Below, one piece after another: positions 50,316 to 58,885 of a stretch of DNA of 64,000 nucleotides. The stretch covers positions 1,116,001-1,180,000 of the forward strand of contig NZ_SRRO01000001.1 of NCBI RefSeq assembly GCF_004785795.1, in the 5' to 3' direction. Numbering within the stretch: the stretch's first letter is position 1; every line of letters begins with the position of its first letter. The notes beneath the pieces are model-generated. The model worked only from the letters and a program-made list of their open reading frames with translations, made no database searches and had not been told where the DNA came from. Source of the stretch: Nocardioides eburneiflavus (GTDB lineage: Bacteria > Actinomycetota > Actinomycetes > Propionibacteriales > Nocardioidaceae). The translations under genes and the position numbers were made by a program.

Positions 50316-51610
50316 GCGACGCGACGCACACCCACGACCTCCTCGGCATCGGCCTCGGCCCGTTCAACCTCGGCCTGGCCTGCCTCGCCGACCCGATCGA
50401 CGACCTCGACGCCGTCTTCCTCGACGCGGCCGACTCCTTCTCGTGGCACGCCGGGATGCTGCTGCCCGACGCGACGCTGCAGGTGCCCTTCATGGCCGAC
50501 CTCGTGACGATGGCGGACCCCACCTCGCGGTTCTCCTACCTCGCGTTCCTCAAGGACGTCGGCCGGCTCTATCCCTTCTACATCCGCGAGAGCTTCTACC
50601 CGCTCCGCCGGGAGTACGACGACTACTGCCGGTGGGCGGCCGACCGCCTCGACTCCGTGCGCTGGGGCGAGCGGGTGGTGGCCGTCGAGCACGACGGCGC
50701 GTCCTACGTCGTACGCTCCGCGACGGGCCGCACCTGGCGTGCCCGTCACCTCGTGCTGGGCACCGGGACCGCGCCACGGCTGCCCTTCGACGTCGACGGC
50801 CCCGCGCTGCACTCGGCCGACTACCTCGACCGCAAGGCCGACCTCGTCGCCGGCGGGTCCGTGACCGTCGTCGGCAGCGGCCAGAGCGCCGCCGAGGTCT
50901 ACGCCGACCTCCTCGCCGAGCAGGAGCAGCACGGCTTCGAGCTGAGCTGGGTCACCCGCTCGCCACGGTTCTTCCCGATGGAGTACACCAAGCTCACGCT
51001 CGAGATGACCTCGCCCGAGTGGTCGTCCTACTTCCAGGGCCTGCCGGCACCCCGCCGGGCCGAGGTGCAGCGCGGCCAGGCCGCCCTCTCCAAGGGCATC
51101 AGCTCCGAGACCATCGACGCGATCTACGACGAGCTCTACCGCCGCGCGGCCACCGGCGGCGTCGCCACCACGCTGCTCACCGCGACCGAGGTCACCGCCG
51201 CGCACTGGGACGGGAGCGCGCACGACCTCGACCTGCGGCACACCGAGCAGGGGACCACCGGCCGGTTGCGCACCGACCATCTCGTCCTCGCCACCGGGTA
51301 CGCCCCTCGGGTCCCCGACTTCCTCGACCCCGTCCGGAGCAGGATCCGCTGGGACGAGCACGGCCGCTTCCTCGCGAGCCCGACCTTCGCCGTCGACCAC
51401 GCCGGCAGCGAGGTCTTCGTGCAGAACGCCGAGGAGCACACCCACGGCTTCGTCGCGCCCGACCTCGGGATGGGGGCGATGCGCAGCTCGGTGATCCTCG
51501 CGCAGGTCCTCGGCCGCGAGCCGTACGCCGTCGAGAAGCGGATCGCCTTCCAGGAGTGGGGCATCCCCGACCGACTGCGCCACCCGGTGGGCGAGGAGGC
51601 GAGCGCATGA
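50312..51610 (+). CDS. desB: FAD/NADPH-dependent diamine N-monooxygenase, DesB-like
   Basis: Class B flavin monooxygenase of 432 residues that N-hydroxylates cadaverine (or a related diamine) to make the hydroxamate precursor. FAD motif DLLGIGLGPFNLGLACLA near the N-terminus, SFSWHAGMLLPDATLQVPFMADLVTMADPTSRFSYLAFLK typical of lysine/ornithine N-hydroxylases, NADPH motif VTVVGSGQSAAEVYADLL, and C-terminal LATGYAPRVPDFL. The GTG start overlaps the desA stop (GTGA), and its own stop overlaps desC (ATGA). Confidence 0.94.
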   Translation: MSDATHTHDLLGIGLGPFNLGLACLADPIDDLDAVFLDAADSFSWHAGMLLPDATLQVPFMADLVTMADPTSRFSYLAFLKDVGRLYPFYIRESFYPLRREYDDYCRWAADRLDSVRWGERVVAVEHDGASYVVRSATGRTWRARHLVLGTGTAPRLPFDVDGPALHSADYLDRKADLVAGGSVTVVGSGQSAAEVYADLLAEQEQHGFELSWVTRSPRFFPMEYTKLTLEMTSPEWSSYFQGLPAPRRAEVQRGQAALSKGISSETIDAIYDELYRRAATGGVATTLLTATEVTAAHWDGSAHDLDLRHTEQGTTGRLRTDHLVLATGYAPRVPDFLDPVRSRIRWDEHGRFLASPTFAVDHAGSEVFVQNAEEHTHGFVAPDLGMGAMRSSVILAQVLGREPYAVEKRIAFQEWGIPDRLRHPVGEEASA

Positions 51611-52140
51611 GGCTCACCGTCGAACCCCTCGACCCCGTCCGCCACCTCGCGCAGCTGCACGCGTGGGTCACCCATCCGCGCTCCGTCTTCTGGGGCATGC
51701 AGGACGCCACCCCGGCGCAGGTGCACGACGAGTACGCCCGGATCGCCGACGACCCGCACCACCACGCGCTGCTCGGCCGCGCCGACGGCGAGCCGGCGTT
51801 CCTGGTGGAGCGCTACGACCCCGCGCACTCGCCGCTGGCCGGCCTGCCCGAGCTCCGTCCCGGCGACGTCGGCATGCACGTCCTCGTCGCACCGACCGAC
51901 ACCCCGGTCCACGGCTTCACCTCCGCGGTGATGCGCCGGGTGATGGAGGAGTGCTTCGCCGACCCGGCCGCCCGCCGCGTCGTCGTCGAGCCCGACGCCC
52001 GCAACGACAGGATCGCCGTCCTCAACGCTGCGGTCGGCTTCGTCGTCGCGCGGGAGGTCGAGCTGCCCGACAAGACCGCGACGCTGAGCTTCTGCAGCCG
52101 CGCCGACTTCGCCGCCTCGACCCTCGGAGCCGCCTCGTGA
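51607..52140 (+). CDS. desC: GNAT-type acyltransferase, DesC/IucB-like
   Basis: Acyltransferase of 177 residues that acylates the N-hydroxydiamine with succinyl-CoA or acetyl-CoA. It has the IucB/MbtK-like signature LHAWVTHPRSVFWGMQDATPAQVHDEY, GDVGMHVLVAPTDTPVHGFTSAVMRRVMEECF and PAARRVVVEPDARNDRIAVLNAAVGF. The ATG overlaps the desB stop (ATGA), and the end overlaps the desD start (GTGA). A paralogous GNAT domain is present at the C-terminus of the last gene of the operon. Acyl specificity is unknown. Confidence 0.93.
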   Translation: MRLTVEPLDPVRHLAQLHAWVTHPRSVFWGMQDATPAQVHDEYARIADDPHHHALLGRADGEPAFLVERYDPAHSPLAGLPELRPGDVGMHVLVAPTDTPVHGFTSAVMRRVMEECFADPAARRVVVEPDARNDRIAVLNAAVGFVVAREVELPDKTATLSFCSRADFAASTLGAAS

Positions 52141-53900
52141 ACACCGCCCTGACCGCCCACCTCACGCCATCCACCATGGCCCGCGCGCACCGGGACCTCG
52201 TCGCCAAGGCGATCGCCGAGTTCAGCCACGAGCGGCTGCTCACGCCCGAGCCCGACGCCGACGTCTGGCGCCTCGAGCTCGGACGCTCGGCGTACGCCTT
52301 CGCCGCGCGCCGGCACCCCCTCGAGCACTGGGTCGTCGACGCCTCCTCGATCGTGCGGACCGTCGCGGGCGCCCCGGCCGCGGTGGACGCGCAGGACTTC
52401 GTCGTCGACTGCAACGACGCGCTCGGCATCCCCGACCACCTGCTCGCGACCTACCTCGAGGAGGTGGCGAGCACCCTCGCCTCGGCCGCGTGGAAGCTCA
52501 CCCACCACCGGCTCTCCTCCGCAGACCTGGTCCACGCCGGCTACCAGGACATCGAGGCCGCGATGACCGAGGGCCACCCCGGCTTCGTCGCCTGCAACGG
52601 CCGCATCGGCTGGGGCGTCGACGACCACGCCGCCTACGCGCCGGAGACCGGGGCGGACGTACGCCTGCACTGGCTCGCCGTACGCCGTGACGAGGCCCTG
52701 CTGTCCCTGTCCGCAGGCCTCACCGAGGAGGAGCACTACCGCGCCGAGCTGGGCGAGGAGGTGCTCGTCGACTTCGAGAAGCGGCTGCGCGACCTCGGCC
52801 TCGACCCCGGGGACTACCTCTACCTGCCGGTGCACCCGTGGCAGTGGACCAACCGGCTCGCCGTCAGCTTCGCCCCCGACATCGCACGGCAGGCGCTGGT
52901 CCCGCTGGGGGAGGTGGACGTCGTGCACCGCGCCCAGCAGTCGATCCGCACCTTCTTCCCCGTCGAGCGGCCGGAGCGGTCCTACGTCAAGGTGGCCCTG
53001 GCCATCCAGAACATGGGCTTCCTCCGCGGCCTCTCCCCGGCGTACATGGCGGCCACGCCGGCCATCAACGACTGGGTCGCCGAGGTCGTGGCCGGCGACG
53101 ACGAGCTCGTCGGCCTGGGGTTCTCGGTGCTCCGCGAGCACGCGGCCATCGGCTGGACCGGCGACGCCTACCACCGGCTGCCGGTGCCGTCGGCGCACCG
53201 CAAGATGGTCGCCGCGCTGTGGCGCGAGAGCCCCGTCCCGCAGCTCGCGGAGGGCGAGCGGCTTGCCACGATGGCGTCGCTGCTGCACCGCGACCGCGAC
53301 GGCGTCCCGCTCGTCGCCGAGCTCATCGGCGCCTCCGGGCTGGAGCCCGCCGACTGGGTGACGACGTACCTCCGCGCCTACCTGCGCCCGCTGGTGCACT
53401 GCCTGCTCGCCCACGACCTCGCGTTCATGCCGCACGGCGAGAACCTCGTCATGGTGCTGCGCGGCCACGTGCCGGTCCGGATGGTCATGAAGGACATCGG
53501 CGAGGAGGTCGCGGTCCTCACCGGCCGGCCGCTGCCCGAGGAGGTCGAGCGGATCCGGTCCGTCGTCACCCCCGACGTGGCGGCGCTGGCGATCCACGCC
53601 GACGTGTTCGACGGCTTCCTGCGCCACCTGGGCGGGATCCTGTCGGGCGCCGGACTGCTGGACGACGACCGGTTCTGGGGCCTCGTCCGCGACTGCATCG
53701 CCGGCCACGTCGCCGACCACCCCGAGCTCGCCGCCGCTGCGGAGGCGTACGACCTGCTGCGCCCGCAGTTCGCGCACAGCTGCCTCAACCGGCTCCAGCT
53801 CCGCAACACCCTCCAGATGGTCGACCTCGCCGACCAGGCCGAGTCGCTGATCTTCGCGGGCACGCTCGTCAATCCCGCGGCCCGTCCGGTCGAGAGGTGA
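52137..53900 (+). CDS. desD: NIS siderophore synthetase, DesD-like (IucA/IucC family)
   Basis: NRPS-independent siderophore synthetase of 587 residues that joins and macrocyclises hydroxamate monomers using ATP. Family signatures are GHPGFVACNGRIGWGVDDHAAYAPE, YLYLPVHPWQWTNRLAVSF, QQSIRTFFPVERPERSYVKVALAIQNMGFLRGL, LVHCLLAHDLAFMPHGENLVMVLRGHVPVRMVMKDIGEEV and FAHSCLNRLQLRNTLQMVDLADQAESL. Given DesA-B-C upstream the product is expected to be a desferrioxamine-like trihydroxamate rather than aerobactin. GTGA overlaps with both neighbours. Confidence 0.94.
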   Translation: MNTALTAHLTPSTMARAHRDLVAKAIAEFSHERLLTPEPDADVWRLELGRSAYAFAARRHPLEHWVVDASSIVRTVAGAPAAVDAQDFVVDCNDALGIPDHLLATYLEEVASTLASAAWKLTHHRLSSADLVHAGYQDIEAAMTEGHPGFVACNGRIGWGVDDHAAYAPETGADVRLHWLAVRRDEALLSLSAGLTEEEHYRAELGEEVLVDFEKRLRDLGLDPGDYLYLPVHPWQWTNRLAVSFAPDIARQALVPLGEVDVVHRAQQSIRTFFPVERPERSYVKVALAIQNMGFLRGLSPAYMAATPAINDWVAEVVAGDDELVGLGFSVLREHAAIGWTGDAYHRLPVPSAHRKMVAALWRESPVPQLAEGERLATMASLLHRDRDGVPLVAELIGASGLEPADWVTTYLRAYLRPLVHCLLAHDLAFMPHGENLVMVLRGHVPVRMVMKDIGEEVAVLTGRPLPEEVERIRSVVTPDVAALAIHADVFDGFLRHLGGILSGAGLLDDDRFWGLVRDCIAGHVADHPELAAAAEAYDLLRPQFAHSCLNRLQLRNTLQMVDLADQAESLIFAGTLVNPAARPVER

Positions 53901-56260
53901 ACGTCGGCCGCGACCGGTGGGGCGTCCCGCACGTCCGGGGCGTGACCGTCCTCGACCTCGCCCACCGGCAGGGCCGGGTGACCGCGCACGACCGGGCCTG
54001 GCAGCTCACCGTCGAGCGGCTCCGGGGCGAGGCCCGGACGGGTGTGCTCGGCGGGTCGGACGCCTGGGACGCCCTCGCCCGCGACCTCGACATCGAGGGC
54101 ACCGCCCGGCGCGGCTTCGCCGCCCTCGACCCCGAGTCGCAGGAGCTCTTCGCGGCGTACGCCGAGGGGGTGCGCGCCGGCTTCGCCGAGGGCGCGACCT
54201 CGCCCGAGCTCGCCGACCGGGCGGCCCCGGGGGAGTGGCAGGAGTGGACCCCGGTCGCCGTCTTCCTGGTGCAGCACGTCCTCTTCGCCGGGTTCCCGAC
54301 GAAGCTGTGGGCAGCGTCGGTCGGGCCGGGACTGGATCCCCGGCTCGCGGAGCTGCTCGGCGTCGAGCCGCCCCACGGCAGCAACGCGTTCGCGGTCGGC
54401 GGCGCGCGCACGGCATCGGGAGCACCGCTCATCGGCGCGGACCCGCACCGGGTATTCGAGGCCCCCGGCATCTACCAGCAGGTCCGGCTGTCGTGCGACG
54501 AGCTCGACGTCGTCGGGCTGGCCTTCCCCGGCGTCCCGGGCGTGCAGCACTTCGGCCACACCGGACACGTCGCGTGGGCCGTCACCAACGCGATGGCCGA
54601 CTACCAGGACGTCTCCGTGGAGGACGGCCGGCTCGTCGTCCGGACGCCGACGACCGTGCTGGGCGACGTCGGCCTCGCCGCACTGCTGCCGCTGCTCCGG
54701 GCCCGCACCGTCGCCGACGTCGACGCGGCCCTCGACCGCTGGGTCGAGCCGGTCAACAACGTGCTCGTCGCCGACACCGCCGGACGTGTGCTGCACCGTG
54801 TCGCGGGCCGGGTGCCCGTGCGGAGCGACAGCGAGTGGACGGGCTGGGCCGAGCTGCCCCGGACCGAGGTCGCGCCGGACGCCGTCGCCGTCACGGCCAA
54901 CGACCGCACCGACGAGCGTTGGGACGTCCTCGCCGACCGCTTCGCACCGAGCTGGCGACGGGACCGGATCGCGAGCCTGCTCTCGCGGGCCGACCAGACC
55001 GGTGCGGTCGACGTGGCGACCGCGACCCGGGTCCTCACCGACGAGGACGGCACCTCCGGTGGCTCGCTCCTCGCCCTGCTCCTCGCCCTGCCGGGCCTGC
55101 CGGGGCCGAGCCGGGCGCTCGTCGAGCGGCTGCGCCTGTGGGACCGCTCGATGGCGGCCGACTCCTACGAGGCCGGGGCTTTCGGCGCGGTGCGCGACGC
55201 GGTCGTCGCAGCGGTCGCCGCCCACCCGCTCCTGGACCCGGCACGTGCGGCCGCTCCGCCGGTCCACAGCGAGGTGCTGGCGCCGTGGTGGCACCTTCCG
55301 AGCCGGGTCGCCAGGGTCCTGCCCGACCTCGTCGCCGACCCGCCGGCAGGGCTCGACCTCGTCGCCATCGCCCGGGCCGCGCTGGCGCAGGCGGCCGCCG
55401 CGCCCGCTCAGGCGTGGGGTGAGCGGCACCGGTTCGCCCCGCAGCACGCCTTCGCCGACCTCGCCCTCGACCCGTCGCCCCACCTCCCCTCCGTCGCGGG
55501 GAGCCCGCTGGGCGGCGACACCGAGAGTGTCGTGGCGACCGCGTGGATCCCGGGCACGGACGCGGTCGTGACCGGCCCGATCGCCCGCGTCGTGTGGGAC
55601 CTCGCCGACCGGTCGCGCAGCCGCTGGGCGGTGCCGCTCGGCGCCTCGGGCGTCGCCGGCGACTCCCACCACGACGACCAGTTCACCCCTTGGAAGGACG
55701 GCACCTTGCTCCCGGTCAGCCCACCTGAGCACTCCCCGCCTGCGTTCACCCTGCGCCCCGTCGACCCGCCCGCCGACGCCGTGCTCCTGCACGGCTGGTT
55801 CACCCAGCCACGCGCGACGTTCTGGGGGATGGGCACGCGGACCGTGGAGGAGGTGGGCGAGATCTACGGCTGGATCGCCGAGCAGGACCACCTCACCGCG
55901 TCCCTCGTGCTCCTCGACGACCGCCCGCTCGGGCTGCTGCAGACCTACGACCCGTTCGTCGACGAGATCGGCGAGCACTACGACCGGCGCTCCGGCGACA
56001 TCGGCCTCCACCTCTTCCTCGCCGACGACAGCGCCCGAGCAGGGCGTACCTCTCGGCTGATGGAGTTCCTGCTGGAGCACCTCTTCTCCGATCCGGCGGT
56101 GCAGCGGATCGTCCTCGAGCCCGATGTCGCCAACGAGAAGTCGATCGCGCTCCTCCAGCGGCACGGTGCCGAGCTCGGACCCGTCACCGAGATCCCGGCC
56201 CCTGTGCCGGACCTCCCCCCGAAGACCGCACAGCTCGCCTTCATCCACCGCCCGGCCTGA
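53897..56260 (+). CDS. penicillin acylase (Ntn hydrolase) fused to DesC-like GNAT acyltransferase
   Basis: Two-domain protein of 787 residues that ends the siderophore operon. Residues 1 to about 605 are a penicillin-acylase-type Ntn hydrolase: GRDRWGVPHVRG, QGRVTAHDRAWQLTVERLRGE, and the autocatalytic site HGSNAFAVGGARTASGAPLIGADPHR with Ser162 as predicted nucleophile, separating a 161-residue alpha part from the beta part. No signal peptide is present, unlike most penicillin acylases. Residues from about 615 are a complete GNAT domain paralogous to DesC (LHGWFTQPRATFWGM, GDIGLHLFLADD, RIVLEPDVANEKSIALLQRHG). In some Streptomyces des clusters a penicillin-amidase gene and an acyltransferase gene are separate (desG, desH, from memory). 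The role may be acyl editing of the siderophore. GTGA coupling to desD. Confidence 0.88.
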   Translation: MNVGRDRWGVPHVRGVTVLDLAHRQGRVTAHDRAWQLTVERLRGEARTGVLGGSDAWDALARDLDIEGTARRGFAALDPESQELFAAYAEGVRAGFAEGATSPELADRAAPGEWQEWTPVAVFLVQHVLFAGFPTKLWAASVGPGLDPRLAELLGVEPPHGSNAFAVGGARTASGAPLIGADPHRVFEAPGIYQQVRLSCDELDVVGLAFPGVPGVQHFGHTGHVAWAVTNAMADYQDVSVEDGRLVVRTPTTVLGDVGLAALLPLLRARTVADVDAALDRWVEPVNNVLVADTAGRVLHRVAGRVPVRSDSEWTGWAELPRTEVAPDAVAVTANDRTDERWDVLADRFAPSWRRDRIASLLSRADQTGAVDVATATRVLTDEDGTSGGSLLALLLALPGLPGPSRALVERLRLWDRSMAADSYEAGAFGAVRDAVVAAVAAHPLLDPARAAAPPVHSEVLAPWWHLPSRVARVLPDLVADPPAGLDLVAIARAALAQAAAAPAQAWGERHRFAPQHAFADLALDPSPHLPSVAGSPLGGDTESVVATAWIPGTDAVVTGPIARVVWDLADRSRSRWAVPLGASGVAGDSHHDDQFTPWKDGTLLPVSPPEHSPPAFTLRPVDPPADAVLLHGWFTQPRATFWGMGTRTVEEVGEIYGWIAEQDHLTASLVLLDDRPLGLLQTYDPFVDEIGEHYDRRSGDIGLHLFLADDSARAGRTSRLMEFLLEHLFSDPAVQRIVLEPDVANEKSIALLQRHGAELGPVTEIPAPVPDLPPKTAQLAFIHRPA

Positions 56261-56333
56261 GGGGGTGCGCGACCCACGATCCGCCAGCGCGGAATGTGGC
56301 TGGGGCACCGCCCGGGTCGTGTCGGGGTACGCC

Positions 56334-56361
56334 GCTCCGGGCACCGCCCCCGGCGCGGAGC
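56334..56361. terminator. possible terminator between des operon and PucR-type regulator
   Basis: GCTCCG (56334-56339) pairs with CGGAGC (56356-56361) around a GC-rich inner loop, in the 131-bp gap between convergent genes. Confidence 0.35.
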
Positions 56362-56391
56362 CGGAGACCCTGCGCGGTGAGTGCGCCGCCG

Positions 56392-57573
56392 CTACGCCAG
56401 GGCGAGCGTCGCGTCGAGCACGAACGCCGGGTCCTCGAGACGCTCGCCGTAGACCTCGCGCAGCTGCCCCACGCGGTAGCGCACCGTCTGGGCGTGCACG
56501 AAGAGCTCCTCGGCCACGGCGTCGCGCCGGCCGTGGTGCAGCAGCCAGCTGCGGAGCGTGTCGGTGAGCTTCTCGGCGGTGGAGGGGCGCAGCTCGGCGA
56601 GCGGGGCGAGCACCCGCGCGCGCAGGTCCGCGCGGGCCTCGGCGTCGGCGGCCAGGACGAGCGCGGCGAGGTGCTCGTCGGAGTCCACGAGGCCTTCGAT
56701 CCCGAGGGAGGCGCAGCGGAGCGTACGCCGGTGCGAGGCCGCTGCCTCGAGCCACGGCGTCGACGGCCCGACCACCGCGTCGGTGCCGCGGAGGGCGCGC
56801 AGGAGCGTACGTCGGGCGGTCGCCGAGCCGGTGCCCGGGACGAGCAGCGACGCGTGGCCCTCCGGCAACCCCGGCACGTCGTCGGTGGGCTGCAGCGTGC
56901 GGGAGTCGAGCGCGGTGAGCGCGGCCGAGACCTGCGACTCGGGCAGGACGACGGCGGTCAGGGTGGTCGGCGGCTCCCAGTCGGCGCGCTCGGCGGCGGC
57001 GGTGACCGCGTCGGCCGCCGCGCCGGTCAGCAGCGCCCGTGCAAGGCGCTCGAGGTTGCGCTGGCGGATGCGGCCGCTGCTCTCGAGCTCGTCGGTGTGG
57101 CCGGCGACCGAGGCGGCCGACAGCTCGTCGATGTAGGCGAAGACCAGCTCGGCGAACCGCGCCAGCTGGCCGGCGTCGATGCCGGCCTCGACGGCGGCGT
57201 CGGCCATGTCGCGCCACGACGTCCGAGCGCCCACGCGGTAGGCGGCCAGGAGCGCCTCGACCGTACGCCCGCTGCGCGCCTCGCCGCGGCCGAGCTGGTA
57301 GGCGCCCTCGATCGCGGGCGCGCGCGGCACGCTGTCGTCCTGCCGCGTGGCCAGGGTGAGGAAGCCGCCGAGCGCGAGCTGCACGGCATTGCGGATCACC
57401 TCGCCCATCCGGCCGGTCAGTGCGCCGGCATAGCTGGGCACCTCGTCGATGATCGCGAGCACGACGCGGTCGGCGACCTCGGCCAGGGGCCCCCGCAGCG
57501 CCTCGGCGACCTGCGGGTCGAGGCCGACGATGGTCTGCATTTGTGTGCTCGGACGCACAGGGCGCTCACTCAT
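56392..57573 (-). CDS. PucR-family transcriptional regulator
   Basis: Regulator of 393 residues with an all-helical N-terminal domain (MGEVIRNAVQLALGGFLTL, GRGEARSGRTVEALLAAYRVGARTSWRDM), a central GGDEF-like/PucR linker region, and the PucR-type C-terminal HTH LTDTLRSWLLHHGRRDAVAEELFVHAQTVRYRVGQLREVYG. It is divergent from the desaturase and reductase genes; a perfect 17-bp palindrome TTGTTCGCAGCGAACAA lies 20 bp upstream of its ATG and is the likely operator. A GGAGGC Shine-Dalgarno precedes the ATG. The same regulator-reductase-desaturase arrangement suggests control of membrane-lipid unsaturation. Confidence 0.9.
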   Translation of the reverse strand: MSERPVRPSTQMQTIVGLDPQVAEALRGPLAEVADRVVLAIIDEVPSYAGALTGRMGEVIRNAVQLALGGFLTLATRQDDSVPRAPAIEGAYQLGRGEARSGRTVEALLAAYRVGARTSWRDMADAAVEAGIDAGQLARFAELVFAYIDELSAASVAGHTDELESSGRIRQRNLERLARALLTGAAADAVTAAAERADWEPPTTLTAVVLPESQVSAALTALDSRTLQPTDDVPGLPEGHASLLVPGTGSATARRTLLRALRGTDAVVGPSTPWLEAAASHRRTLRCASLGIEGLVDSDEHLAALVLAADAEARADLRARVLAPLAELRPSTAEKLTDTLRSWLLHHGRRDAVAEELFVHAQTVRYRVGQLREVYGERLEDPAFVLDATLALA

Positions 57574-57593
57574 CGGGCCTCCGGTCGCCTAGT

Positions 57594-57610
57594 TTGTTCG
57601 CAGCGAACAA
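57594..57610. promoter_or_regulatory. 17-bp perfect palindrome, likely operator of PucR-type regulator
   Basis: TTGTTCGCAGCGAACAA, 8-bp arms around a central A, in the 103-bp gap between the divergent regulator and reductase-desaturase genes. Confidence 0.65.
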
Positions 57611-57676
57611 GAGTCTAGCTCGGATTCACGTGCGGAGGGCAGGAAGATCGGCGGTGGATCCGCGACATTTGATCGT

Positions 57677-58807
57677 ATGAGCACCACTCTCGAGCCACCG
57701 GTGCGTGGCACCGCGCGAAGCCGGCGACTGGGCGACCACCTCGTCCGGGTCGCCGAGGCCGCCACCACGCCCTACCTGCCCGCCGACTTCATGGACCTGT
57801 TCGCGCCCCTGCGCTCGGGTGCCGACCTCCGCGGCCGCATCGAGCAGGTGCTCCCCGAGACGGCCGACGCCGCCACCATCGTGATCCGGCCCGGCGCGGA
57901 CTGGGCCGGCCACGTCCCCGGCCAGTACCTTCGCATCGGCATCGACGTCGACGGCGTACGCCAGTGGCGCGCCTACTCGCTCACCCACGGCCCGCGCCGC
58001 GACGGCCGCATCTCCATCACGGTCAAGGCGGTGCCGGACGGCCTGGTCAGCAACCACCTCGTCCACGAGGCCCGTCCCGGCACGCTCGTGCACCTCGAGC
58101 AGGCGTCCGGCGAGTTCGTCCTCCCGCCCGAGGGCGGCAAGTTCCTGATGGTCACCGCCGGCTCGGGCATCACGCCGGTCATCGGGATGCTGCGCAACCT
58201 CTTCCCGAGCACCGACGAGGGCGTGCTCCGCCCGGCGCGCAGCGCCGACCACGACATCGTGGTCGTCCACGTGGCCCCCAGCCACCCCCACTCGATCTTC
58301 ATCCGCGACCTCGAGGCCCTCGACGCCGCCGGCGCGATCCGCCTCGTCGCGCGCTACGACGACGAGCACGGCGTGCTCGACGTCGCCGACCTCGCCGACC
58401 TCGTGCCCGACCTCGCCGAGCGCCGTACGCTCGCCTGCGGGCCGGCCGGCCTGCTCGACGCCCTGGCCGTCCACCACGAGGCGGCGGGGCTCAGCCTCAC
58501 CACCGAGCAGTTCCGCACCGCCCGCGTCGAGCCCGGCGACGGCGGCACGGTGACCTTCGCCTCCGGCACCACCCTCGACCTCGACGGCGCGACGCCCATC
58601 CTCGACGCCGCCGAGGAGGCCGGGATGCTCATGCCGAGCGGTTGCCGCATGGGCATCTGCATGGGCTGCGTGATCCCGCTGCGCGAGGGCAGCGTCCGCG
58701 ACCTCCGCAACGGCGCGATCACCACCGCGGTCCCAGGCGAGACGGGCGACATCAAGGTGCAGACCTGCATCAACGCCGCCGCCGGCCCCTGCCACATCGA
58801 CCACTGA
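57677..58807 (+). CDS. ferredoxin reductase (FAD/NAD(P)H plus 2Fe-2S), partner of acyl-CoA desaturase
   Basis: Electron-transfer protein of 376 residues that would pass reducing equivalents to the desaturase encoded next. The order is an N-terminal region of about 50 residues, an FAD-binding FR-type domain (HVPGQYLRIGIDVDGVRQWRAYSLTHGP), an NAD(P)-binding domain (FLMVTAGSGITPVIGMLRNLF, TLACGPAGLLDAL), and a C-terminal plant-type 2Fe-2S domain with Cys323, Cys328 and Cys331 in CRMGICMGC and a last Cys in VQTCINAAAGPC. It resembles mycobacterial Rv3230c, redox partner of DesA3. GACATT seven bases before the ATG may be a leaderless -10. A palindromic repeat fills most of the gap to the desaturase. 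Confidence 0.92.
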   Translation: MSTTLEPPVRGTARSRRLGDHLVRVAEAATTPYLPADFMDLFAPLRSGADLRGRIEQVLPETADAATIVIRPGADWAGHVPGQYLRIGIDVDGVRQWRAYSLTHGPRRDGRISITVKAVPDGLVSNHLVHEARPGTLVHLEQASGEFVLPPEGGKFLMVTAGSGITPVIGMLRNLFPSTDEGVLRPARSADHDIVVVHVAPSHPHSIFIRDLEALDAAGAIRLVARYDDEHGVLDVADLADLVPDLAERRTLACGPAGLLDALAVHHEAAGLSLTTEQFRTARVEPGDGGTVTFASGTTLDLDGATPILDAAEEAGMLMPSGCRMGICMGCVIPLREGSVRDLRNGAITTAVPGETGDIKVQTCINAAAGPCHIDH

Positions 58808-58826
58808 CCCACCCCACCCCCACCGA

Positions 58827-58865
58827 GTGGTTTCGAGGCTCGCTCCGCTCGCACCTCAACCACCG
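58827..58865. repeat. interspersed palindrome between reductase and desaturase genes
   Basis: It starts GTGGTTTCGAGGCTCGC and ends GCACCTCAACCACC; reverse-complement orientation of the copy at 33800. Confidence 0.75.
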
Positions 58866-58885
58866 ATGCACGGAAGGACACCCCG

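Noticed and set aside
48852..53900. Aerobactin-type operon
   Set aside because: IucA/IucC and IucB-like genes are present, but the first gene is a PLP diamine decarboxylase, which fits desferrioxamine-type synthesis.
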